NCBI RefSeq assembly: GCF_000526495.1
Contig: NZ_JAGE01000001.1
Location: forward strand, 2,290,001 to 2,354,000
Direction: 5' to 3'
Length of the DNA: 64,000 nt
Source of the DNA: Ruminiclostridium josui JCM 17888
GTDB taxonomy: Bacteria > Bacillota > Clostridia > Acetivibrionales > DSM-1351
Both the position numbers and the translations under genes were made by a program. The notes under the pieces are model-generated. The model did not search any database. It worked only from the letters and a program-made list of their open reading frames with translations, and had not been told where the DNA came from. Numbering within the stretch: the stretch's first letter is position 1; every line of letters begins with the position of its first letter. Shown in pieces: positions 51,798 to 59,440 of the stretch.

Positions 51798-52760
51798 ATG
51801 GAAAAACTAGGAGTTATTTTTCCGGGAACGGCATCGTTTTACGCCGGAATGGGAAAAGAATTGTATATAAATTACCCCATTGCAATGGAAACATACAGGG
51901 AAATAGAATCGCTTACCGGGTGCAATTTAACCGACAGGCTCTTTGACAGTTACTGCTGTGAAGGGTTTACATTAAAGGAAAAGAGACTATCTCTGTTAGC
52001 TGCTGAGATCATAGGTTTCAAGTTATGGCAGGAGAAATATAGAATTTGCCCTGAATGTTTTGTTGCAGAGGGTTTGGGGATTGTTCCGGCACTGGTATGT
52101 GCCGGAGCAATCACTATAAATGATGCTGTATGCATTATTCAGAATACATGTAATGTGGAAAAATTTATATTCAAAAACCCAGAATATCCAATACTTTGTA
52201 AAGCTAATGGATACAAAGAGTTTAAAAAGGAAGATATTCCATGCATCGTAAAAAAGAGTTTAGATTTCGAAAGTTTGAATATAAAAGAGTGTACGACTGT
52301 ATTAGTAAATCGACAAATAGATTGTTTATTGGAAATAGGACCTGATAACCGTTTATTTAAAGAATTCAGTGTTATGCCCCAAAAAATTATTTATGGTTAC
52401 TTTGATACAATGAAGGACCGTAACTATACACTTGAGAATATGGGCTTCAGAAAATTCTTCAATATGAAGTATGTTATTATGAGGCTGCTTGGTATAGCTG
52501 CATCAACACAGAACTTCAATACAGACTATTCAAGTTATGAGGCGGAAGTAGTAATAAATTACGGAAAACTCAAGGATTTATGCGGCAGGCTTGAAAATAC
52601 CGGAGTTGAAGTATCGAAGGAAGATGTTTGTGAAGCTGTAAAGTTGTTAAATAGTATTCTAGTGTATAAGCAGGTACCAGCGGAAGAAATAGAGGAACGT
52701 TATAGAATGCTTACTGAAGAAACGCTAATTTGTATCAATGATTATATTGATATGAATTAA
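51798..52760 (+). CDS. Degenerate acyltransferase homologue (pseudo-AT)
   Basis: This 320-residue protein aligns with the active AT of the same cluster over its first 100 and last 90 residues. It begins with FPGTASFYAGMGKELY where the active enzyme has FPGQGSQYVGMGEKLC. At the active site GHSLGE is replaced by AEGLGI, so Ser92 is Gly92 and the neighbouring His is Glu. About 90 residues are missing, including the region of the catalytic His. The shared extension is kept (LGIAASTQNFNTDYSSYEAE, from 231). The frame is intact with a good ribosome site (AGGAAGGAAAACCT). It cannot be a normal transacylase. A structural, gatekeeping or partner role is likely. Confidence 0.8.
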   Translation: MEKLGVIFPGTASFYAGMGKELYINYPIAMETYREIESLTGCNLTDRLFDSYCCEGFTLKEKRLSLLAAEIIGFKLWQEKYRICPECFVAEGLGIVPALVCAGAITINDAVCIIQNTCNVEKFIFKNPEYPILCKANGYKEFKKEDIPCIVKKSLDFESLNIKECTTVLVNRQIDCLLEIGPDNRLFKEFSVMPQKIIYGYFDTMKDRNYTLENMGFRKFFNMKYVIMRLLGIAASTQNFNTDYSSYEAEVVINYGKLKDLCGRLENTGVEVSKEDVCEAVKLLNSILVYKQVPAEEIEERYRMLTEETLICINDYIDMN

Positions 52761-52777
52761 TAACTCAGGAGAATATT

Positions 52778-54688
52778 ATGATTGACGAGAAGAAATTAAG
52801 TAAGTACATATTAAATGAATTGAAAAACGGAAATATAACAAAGGGAACAGCTATAGAACTGGTAAAGCAGATAAACTATACAGATCCTCAGGACAGTGAA
52901 GTAGCTGTGGTAGGGATTGGCTGCAGATTTAGAGAGGCTGATGATTATGAATCTTTTTGGAATTTAATTGTAAATAAGAGAACTGCAGTGGATAGATGTG
53001 CTAAAAAAAGGGTTCATTCAATGGAAAAAATCCTGCCAGAAGGGATTATGGATGATGTTACAACCCATAGTAAAGGCTCCTATATCAATAACCTATTTGA
53101 TTTTGATTATCAGCTATTTGATCTTACCTTTGAAAATGCAATGATAATGGCTCCCAGTCAAAGGATTATGCTAGAGGTTGCATATAGAACTCTTGAAGAT
53201 GCAGGCTATCTGGGTGAAAGATTAGAAGAAAATATGACAGGAGTTTATATAGGCAATAATTTTACCTCGGAATTATTGATTTCACACGCTTCCATAGTTG
53301 CACAAGCTGGAGTCGGGGGATTTGAGTCCATTATGTACAATTGGTCCAGCGGTTTGGCCACAAGGATATCAAAGCAATTTGACCTGAAAGGACCATCTTA
53401 TGTCATTGATTTAAGTTGTGCTTCTTCTTCACTTGCCATATTTAATGCGTATAAGGCAATATTGGACAAGCAATGTGACTCGGCAATTGCAGGTGGGATA
53501 AATATAATTCTGAAACCCAATATCCGTATACCGGGAACCGATGATAAGATTTTCGAACACGGAAATGATGTTATTCAAAGAGATTATGATGATAATCCGG
53601 GTGGCGTTTACCACGGTGAGGCGGCAGCAGCACTTTTCTTGAAACCGTTAAAAAAGGCTATTGCAGATGGAGACAGGATTCATGCTGTACTTAAAGGTGG
53701 GAGCATTAACAATAATGGAAAAGAGTGTGATTTTAACGGCAGTAGCGTCGCTGCAATTAAAAATGTTTTACTCAGTGCGGTTAAAAAAACAGGAATCAAT
53801 ATTGAAGATGTTGGTTGCTTTGATGGGGAAGGCTCTTCTGACAGACATGAGGAAATGATACAGACCACCGGACTGAGTGAGGGAATTAAGATGCTTACTA
53901 ATAAGAGGCAATATTGTGCAATAGGAAGTGTACCACCCAATATAGGGTATATACAGGCTGCAATGGGAGCTTTCTGCGCTATTAAGGGTATTTTGTCTAT
54001 GAAGCATAATATAATCCCACCTGTATACCACTTTATTAAACCAACTTCTTTGCTTAATTTTGCTAGTACTCCCTTTTATGTGAATGATTTTCCTGTTAAA
54101 TGGGAAAAACGTCCTGATACTAAACGATATTCAGGCATATATTCATTTGGATACGGTGGAAATAATATAGTTACATTTTTCCAGGAAGCACCGGAATCTG
54201 AAATATTAGAAGAATCCCATGAAGATGAATTATTTATTTTGACAGCTAAATCAGACTATTCCTTCAATAAAAATATTGATTCTTATATTGAGTTTTTAAA
54301 AGCAGAAACAAATAACCGCATAGTTGATATTTGCTATACTGCAAGTGTGGGTAGAGCTATTTACCTAAACTACAGGCTAGCAATAGTTGCAAACAGTTGT
54401 GAGGATTTGTATTTAAAACTAAAGGCTTTTAAAGAAGGAAAGATTCTTGATAAAGTTTATTACCAGTGTAATGAACAAGCTAATACAAGGTCAGCAAGAC
54501 CAGATATGAGATTTGAATCTTTACTTAAAGATAGAGATTTAGATATTTTGGCCAAGGAATTTTGTAAGGGAAGTAATATGAGTTTCAGTAAATTATACGA
54601 AACAAAAAAAGTTAGGATATGTACCTTGCCCAATTATGCTTTTGATAGAAAAAGATGCTGCATACTTGACCAATATAAGAAAAAATAA
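52778..54688 (+). CDS. Stand-alone degenerate ketosynthase (KS without both His)
   Basis: This 636-residue protein has an N-terminal docking-like segment (KKLSKYILNELKNGNITKG), a complete KS fold and the post-KS linker ending LPNYAFDRKRCC, with no other domain. The acyl-binding Cys214 is kept in LSCASSSLA, but the two histidines needed for decarboxylative condensation are gone: HGTGT is GEGSS (Glu351) and KTNIGH is PPNIGY (Tyr391, with the Lys also lost). It should still be able to hold an acyl chain but not condense it. Non-elongating KS domains are known in trans-AT systems. Here the protein is free-standing and next to a pseudo-AT. The ATG follows CTCAGGAGAATATT. Confidence 0.85.
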   Translation: MIDEKKLSKYILNELKNGNITKGTAIELVKQINYTDPQDSEVAVVGIGCRFREADDYESFWNLIVNKRTAVDRCAKKRVHSMEKILPEGIMDDVTTHSKGSYINNLFDFDYQLFDLTFENAMIMAPSQRIMLEVAYRTLEDAGYLGERLEENMTGVYIGNNFTSELLISHASIVAQAGVGGFESIMYNWSSGLATRISKQFDLKGPSYVIDLSCASSSLAIFNAYKAILDKQCDSAIAGGINIILKPNIRIPGTDDKIFEHGNDVIQRDYDDNPGGVYHGEAAAALFLKPLKKAIADGDRIHAVLKGGSINNNGKECDFNGSSVAAIKNVLLSAVKKTGINIEDVGCFDGEGSSDRHEEMIQTTGLSEGIKMLTNKRQYCAIGSVPPNIGYIQAAMGAFCAIKGILSMKHNIIPPVYHFIKPTSLLNFASTPFYVNDFPVKWEKRPDTKRYSGIYSFGYGGNNIVTFFQEAPESEILEESHEDELFILTAKSDYSFNKNIDSYIEFLKAETNNRIVDICYTASVGRAIYLNYRLAIVANSCEDLYLKLKAFKEGKILDKVYYQCNEQANTRSARPDMRFESLLKDRDLDILAKEFCKGSNMSFSKLYETKKVRICTLPNYAFDRKRCCILDQYKKK

Positions 54689-54744
54689 ATCCAATAAGTG
54701 TATTACGAGTATTAATTTGAGCACATACCCTTTTAATAGTTTAG

Positions 54745-54773
54745 TTGACATATATTTCATATAATAATATAAT
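54745..54773 (+). promoter_or_regulatory. Strong sigma-A promoter of the padR operon
   Basis: A perfect TTGACA (54745-54750), a 17-base spacer and a perfect TATAAT (54768-54773) lie 112 bases before the PadR gene. A palindromic operator begins five bases after the -10. Confidence 0.88.
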
Positions 54774-54778
54774 ATGTT

Positions 54779-54809
54779 ATATACTACTGTGTCATACACA
54801 ATAGTATAT
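54779..54809. promoter_or_regulatory. Palindromic operator at the padR promoter start site
   Basis: Arms ATATACTACTGTGT (54779-54792) and ACACAATAGTATAT (54796-54809) are inverted copies with a single mismatch around CAT. The site covers the expected transcription start, so a bound dimer would block transcription. The PadR protein encoded downstream is the obvious candidate. Confidence 0.8.
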
Positions 54810-54884
54810 AGTACAAAACATTTTGTAATATGAAATACTTTAAGGCACCTAGAGGGTGTTGATTAAAGGGAAAGAGGGGGTAAT

Positions 54885-55217
54885 TTGGACGCGAAACTTA
54901 TTAGTGAAATGAACAGGGGCTATGTGCAGTTGATAGTTTTGGAATGCCTTTGTGAACCAATTCATGGCTATGGGCTCATCAAAAAGTTAAAAGATATTGG
55001 GTATGATTCGATAGAAGCAAATACTCTATATCCATTATTGTGCCGATTTGAGAAAAACGGCTGGGCAAGTGGCGAATGGACAATTAACGATGGTCAGCCA
55101 CAGAAAAAGTACACTATTACAGCTGAAGGGATAAGTGTACGAAAGCAGTTAAATGAAATATGGAAAAAGCAATGTAATATCATGATGAAAGTAAAGGGGA
55201 GAATGTATGACGAATAA
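54885..55217 (+). CDS. PadR-family transcriptional regulator
   Basis: This 110-residue winged-helix repressor of the short PadR-s2 type contains QLIVLECLCEPIHGYGLIKK and the wing region SIEANTLYPLLCRFEKNGW with QPQKKYTITAEG. The TTG start at 54885 follows AGAGGGGGTAAT. It heads the export/tailoring part of the cluster, overlaps the next gene by 11 bases and has a palindrome over its own promoter. It therefore probably represses itself and the exporter until relieved by a ligand, perhaps the product. Confidence 0.92.
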   Translation: MDAKLISEMNRGYVQLIVLECLCEPIHGYGLIKKLKDIGYDSIEANTLYPLLCRFEKNGWASGEWTINDGQPQKKYTITAEGISVRKQLNEIWKKQCNIMMKVKGRMYDE

Positions 55218-56175
55218 TTTAAAAACCTATTTGAATGAAATCAGTCAATATCTTTACACAAATAATTCAAAGGACAAAGAAGATATTTTGAAAGAGATTG
55301 AGGCGTATATTCTTGAAGAAACCAAAAATACCTATCAGAAAGTAACGGAAGATGGAATCCTTAAAGTAACAAAAGATTTCGGCTCTCCAAGAGAGGTAGC
55401 AAAAAGGTATATGCATGAACTCCAAGAGAATACAATCCCCAGGAAAAGATTTTTTATGATGCTTCTGAGTATAGTATTTGCAATTCACTCAAGCATTTAT
55501 ATGTTTCTAATGATTTATAATATTGATACTTTGGCTTTTGACAATTCATATACTGCTAATGTACAGCTTCTTTTACAAATATTAAGTATATTTGTTGTCT
55601 TGCTAATGGACACTCTTTTGTTACTGCCTATTACAGCTTATATATTTAAAAAGAAGTCTAACATTAAGTTCTTCAAATTTGCAAATGACAGTGACGAGAG
55701 TTCTAGTTTATCGGATATTAGTTTTTTCCGTCCCAAGCAAAAAAAAGATAATATCATTATGACGGTGGTCAGCATAGTTGTATTTGCTGTAGAGTTAGTA
55801 GTTTATGCAAAATATAATACGCTGTTTGTTATATCTTCATTAAAGGATTCCAATGTAATTCTTGCCGACAGTGTAATATGCAAGGCTGTTTCTATAGCAA
55901 TTATAGTAGTAACGGGAATTCATTTTATCAACTACCTCTTTAAAGCATTATCAGGAAAAATCTCAGGAGAGATTTTATTGACAACCATTAGATTCATATT
56001 ATTATGGGCTGCTATAAACGTCATAACATTTTACCGGAATGAGGTTCCGGAATTTAAGGATGCTTTGGAAGGTATGAATTATCTTAATATAGTTATGGTC
56101 ATAGTGGTTGTTTTGTTTTTGTACAGCTGTATTAGGAACTGTGTAATATCAAATATAAAATATAAGTTAAAATAA
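55207..56175 (+). CDS. HAAS/DUF1700-type membrane protein, PadR partner
   Basis: In this 322-residue protein the first 80 residues form a helical domain of the HAAS type (YLNEISQYLYTNNSKDKEDI and KVTKDFGSPREVAKRYMHEL), a domain that often follows PadR genes. About six membrane segments come after it. The ATG overlaps padR by 11 bases, behind GGGGAGAATGT. The role is probably sensing or controlling the exporter. No enzyme motif is visible. Confidence 0.75.
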   Translation: MTNNLKTYLNEISQYLYTNNSKDKEDILKEIEAYILEETKNTYQKVTEDGILKVTKDFGSPREVAKRYMHELQENTIPRKRFFMMLLSIVFAIHSSIYMFLMIYNIDTLAFDNSYTANVQLLLQILSIFVVLLMDTLLLLPITAYIFKKKSNIKFFKFANDSDESSSLSDISFFRPKQKKDNIIMTVVSIVVFAVELVVYAKYNTLFVISSLKDSNVILADSVICKAVSIAIIVVTGIHFINYLFKALSGKISGEILLTTIRFILLWAAINVITFYRNEVPEFKDALEGMNYLNIVMVIVVVLFLYSCIRNCVISNIKYKLK

Positions 56176-56195
56176 AAAGTTTGGAGGGGTATACA

Positions 56196-57125
56196 GTGGT
56201 TTTAAAAGTTGAAAACATGGTTAAGAGTTACAATAAATTAGTTGCAGTAAACGGTATAAGCTTGCAGGTTAATGAAGGGGACATCTTAGGATTGCTTGGA
56301 CCCAATGGTGCAGGTAAGTCAACATTTATCAATGCGATTTTGGGACTTACAAAAGTTGATGAAGGAACCATAGAGATTTTCGGTAATAAAATTTCAAGGG
56401 CTGCTAAAAAGAAAATTGGTTTTGTGCCTCAGGAGATTGCTATATGTTATGAGCTTAATGCATATGACAATGTTGTATTCTTTGGAAAATTATATGGCCT
56501 AAGAGGAGCGAAGTTGAAGGAAGCAGTAAAAAAATCATTGGAGTTCACCGGACTTTGGGACAGAAGAAAGGAAAATCCAAAAAAATTCTCAGGGGGAATG
56601 CAAAGACGTTTAAATATTGCATGTGCTATTGTACATGAACCTGAACTTTTGATAATGGATGAACCGACAGTAGGTGTTGACCCGCAATCAAGAAATAATA
56701 TCCTGGAAACAATTAAAATACTCAATGAAAATGGGACAACAGTCATTTATACTTCCCACTACATGGAAGAAATAGAAGAAATATGTACAAAAGTAGCGAT
56801 TATTGACTTAGGAAAGCTTATTGCAGAAGGAACAAGCGAGAGTATTAAAAATAGTATTCTAACTGAGAGATTAACAAAATTTGAAGTTGAGGACGACAAC
56901 AGCAAATGTGAGAATATCATAAAAGACATAGAAGGTGTAATCAGTTGCAAAGTTAATGAAAGTGGCAATGCTCTTCTGGTAAAGTCAAAGAAAGACATCG
57001 ATAATCTTCCTATTATGATAGAAAAGCTTGTAAAAGGTGGAGTTAAAATCATATCTGTGAATATTGAGCAACCAACATTGGAAGCTGCATTTCTGTCATT
57101 AACAGGTAAAACACTAAGAGATTAA
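56196..57125 (+). CDS. ABC transporter ATP-binding protein (drug/product exporter)
   Basis: This 309-residue ATPase has Walker A GPNGAGKST, signature FSGGMQRR, Walker B LLIMDEPTVGVDP and a C-terminal regulatory segment of about 90 residues typical of multidrug/antibiotic-resistance (DrrA-like) exporters. The GTG at 56196, after TTGGAGGGGTATACA, is preferred over the TTG at 56181, which lies within the ribosome site. The two permease genes follow immediately. Confidence 0.93.
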   Translation: MVLKVENMVKSYNKLVAVNGISLQVNEGDILGLLGPNGAGKSTFINAILGLTKVDEGTIEIFGNKISRAAKKKIGFVPQEIAICYELNAYDNVVFFGKLYGLRGAKLKEAVKKSLEFTGLWDRRKENPKKFSGGMQRRLNIACAIVHEPELLIMDEPTVGVDPQSRNNILETIKILNENGTTVIYTSHYMEEIEEICTKVAIIDLGKLIAEGTSESIKNSILTERLTKFEVEDDNSKCENIIKDIEGVISCKVNESGNALLVKSKKDIDNLPIMIEKLVKGGVKIISVNIEQPTLEAAFLSLTGKTLRD

Positions 57126-57142
57126 GTGATTGGAGGAGAGCA

Positions 57143-58270
57143 ATGAATACATTACATATTGCTTATTATACGATAAAAAGAATCATGCTTGATAAAAGAA
57201 CCAATATTATGAAAATATTAATTCCGATTGTTGCTATAGTAATATTGGGTGTGGCATTAAAAAGCTCTTTTGAGCTATCAAGCATGGACATTATAAAGGT
57301 TGGGTATCTAAATCTTGATAATGGAAAACAGGGAGAGAACCTTGTAAAAATCTTAAAAGAGGATAAATCTATTAAAGAACTTATCAGTCTTGTTCCGGTT
57401 GATTCGGTTGACAAAGCCGAGCAAATGATTTCTGACGACAAAATTTCATCCTTCATATTTATTGATAAAGATTATACGAAGCAAATAGAAAGTGGTGAGA
57501 AATCAAGTGTTACAATATACTCCAGCAAATATTCCGACTATAAACTGACAGTGGTACAGAACATTATGGATTCTTATGTCAATATTGTTAACACAAATAT
57601 AGCGGTTGCTATGGTAACGGGTAAACCTGCAGAATACGATTCTTCTTCCAGTATTAATGAAATACCAATTTCCATAGACGGTAACAGACCAAAGGCTATT
57701 GACTATTATGCAGTCACGATACTTGTTCTGTCCCTGTTGTCAGGTGCAGCATTTGGATGTGAGCTGGTGGGAGAAGATTACATAGGAGTAATGGGAAAGA
57801 GAATAAAAAGTACTCCAGTTAGTCCTGTTCAACAATATGCAGGAAAGATGATTGGAGCATGTCTTTCAAACTTTGCGCAGGGACTTGTAATGGTCTTGTT
57901 TACTAAATTTGTTTTAAAGGCTAATTGGGGAAGCAATATATTCTTAATATTGGCTTTCACATTACTAGTGGCAGTATTTGCTACAGCGATAGGTGCTATG
58001 CTATGCATAATTTTCAATGATGTAAACCGGGCTGGGGCTTTATCAAGTCTGCTTGTTCCCATATTTACATTTATTGCAGGAGGGTATATAAAAATTGATT
58101 TTGGACCTATTAAATACCTTTCACCAAACCAATGGGCACATACTGCGTTTTTCAATACCATTTACAATGGGGATCAGCATCTGGTAGTAACCAATGTTCT
58201 TGCACTGCTTATAGCTACCGTTGTTATTTCGACTGTTTCTATTATATTGGCAAGGAGGAGAACAAATTGA
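57143..58270 (+). CDS. ABC-2 type exporter permease, first subunit
   Basis: This 375-residue protein has one N-terminal membrane segment (LIPIVAIVILGVALK), an extracytoplasmic domain of about 140 residues, and five C-terminal membrane segments, the usual ABC-2 (DrrB/YhaP-like) layout. The ATG follows TTGGAGGAGAGCA. Its stop codon overlaps the TTG start of the second permease, so the two are coupled and probably form a heterodimer. Confidence 0.9.
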   Translation: MNTLHIAYYTIKRIMLDKRTNIMKILIPIVAIVILGVALKSSFELSSMDIIKVGYLNLDNGKQGENLVKILKEDKSIKELISLVPVDSVDKAEQMISDDKISSFIFIDKDYTKQIESGEKSSVTIYSSKYSDYKLTVVQNIMDSYVNIVNTNIAVAMVTGKPAEYDSSSSINEIPISIDGNRPKAIDYYAVTILVLSLLSGAAFGCELVGEDYIGVMGKRIKSTPVSPVQQYAGKMIGACLSNFAQGLVMVLFTKFVLKANWGSNIFLILAFTLLVAVFATAIGAMLCIIFNDVNRAGALSSLLVPIFTFIAGGYIKIDFGPIKYLSPNQWAHTAFFNTIYNGDQHLVVTNVLALLIATVVISTVSIILARRRTN

Positions 58271-59385
58271 CAGTATTATTAAGTAATATAAGACGTATTT
58301 TCAAAAAGAAATTGAATTTTCTTTTTATGTTGGTTATACCGGTTCTTTTAACTGTTATAGTTGTGGTTGGTTCAACAGGTAATGCGGTATATAAAGTGAC
58401 TTTGGTGGATAATGACAATACAAAACTGACTCAGTTGTTTTTAGATTTTTTGAAGGATAAAAGTGATAATATTAAGCTGGTAGACTTCAAAGAAGACGAA
58501 ATAAAAAATGCAGTGATAAATTCCAAAATTGATTGTGGAATTGTAATAAATAAAGACTTCACTAACAATGTCATAAGTGGAAAAGATGATAATGTAGATT
58601 TTTACATGCTGGAAGGAACTAACGCAAATGAACCTATAAAGCTGTCAATAAGCAGTTTCTTCAGTGCGGCCAAGACAATAAGCAAATCTGTAAATCAAGA
58701 TGAAAATCTATTCTATCAATCTATGGATAAATATATCAATGGGTCATTGAAACTAGACAACAAGAAATTTGACGGGGAAGCAGAAAACAGTGAGAGAAAG
58801 TCATTATCAATAGGATTTTTTGCAATGGGTCTGATGCTACTTATGATGTCAGCTACAACATTGATAATGAAGGATAAGGAATATAAGACCTTTACAAGAA
58901 TTATGACAACTCCTGTTTCAGCTAGGAGTTATTTCCTCCAGAATATCATTAGCTTTGCACTTGTGGCCTTTATCCAAATTGTAGTGGTACTGTACATATT
59001 ATGGAAAGGGTATAACATGGATTTTGGAGAGGTGTTCCCACAATTAATTTTATTATCCATGTTGTTTGCGCTTACCTGCGTTTCTATAGGAATAATAATC
59101 TCAAGATATGCAAAAAAGTCATCCCATGTAAATGCAACAGTTACTTTATTGACTATGCCAATGCTTATGTTGGGGGGCTGTCTGTGGCCATTTGATTTCA
59201 TGCCAGAATCACTACAGAGGATAGGGCAATTGTTACCTACCAGATGGTATATGTTGGCTACAACAAAAATATTTGAGGGAAAGAGTATAGCTGATTGTGC
59301 TCTACAGATAGGATTAATGCTTGTCTTTACCCTTGTAATGTTCATATTGACTTTCTTCCGAAAGGTTGATTTGGCAAAGTCCTGA
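58267..59385 (+). CDS. ABC-2 type exporter permease, second subunit
   Basis: This 372-residue protein has the same layout as the preceding subunit: membrane segment FLFMLVIPVLLTVIVVVGST, an outer domain, then membrane segments such as SIGFFAMGLMLLMMSATTLI. The TTG start at 58267 overlaps the upstream stop codon and follows AAGGAGGAGAACAAA. The open frame that extends back to 58132 is the shadow of the first permease. Confidence 0.9.
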   Translation: MTVLLSNIRRIFKKKLNFLFMLVIPVLLTVIVVVGSTGNAVYKVTLVDNDNTKLTQLFLDFLKDKSDNIKLVDFKEDEIKNAVINSKIDCGIVINKDFTNNVISGKDDNVDFYMLEGTNANEPIKLSISSFFSAAKTISKSVNQDENLFYQSMDKYINGSLKLDNKKFDGEAENSERKSLSIGFFAMGLMLLMMSATTLIMKDKEYKTFTRIMTTPVSARSYFLQNIISFALVAFIQIVVVLYILWKGYNMDFGEVFPQLILLSMLFALTCVSIGIIISRYAKKSSHVNATVTLLTMPMLMLGGCLWPFDFMPESLQRIGQLLPTRWYMLATTKIFEGKSIADCALQIGLMLVFTLVMFILTFFRKVDLAKS

Positions 59386-59440
59386 TTCACTGACTAATTA
59401 TATAGTGCCCGTAAGTATTGTATTAATAGAGGAGCGTTAT

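Noticed and set aside
53661-54031. Alternative-frame ORFs inside the degenerate KS gene
   Set aside because: The KS frame is continuous with family-wide similarity over its whole length; these are chance frames.
51798-54688. Degenerate AT and KS as sequencing errors or decaying pseudogenes
   Set aside because: Both frames are long and uninterrupted with good ribosome sites, and the losses are substitutions at several separate active-site positions rather than frameshifts.
58132-58266. Upstream extension of the second ABC permease
   Set aside because: This part is the out-of-frame end of the first permease; the TTG at 58267 overlapping its stop, with AAGGAGGAG upstream, is the better start.
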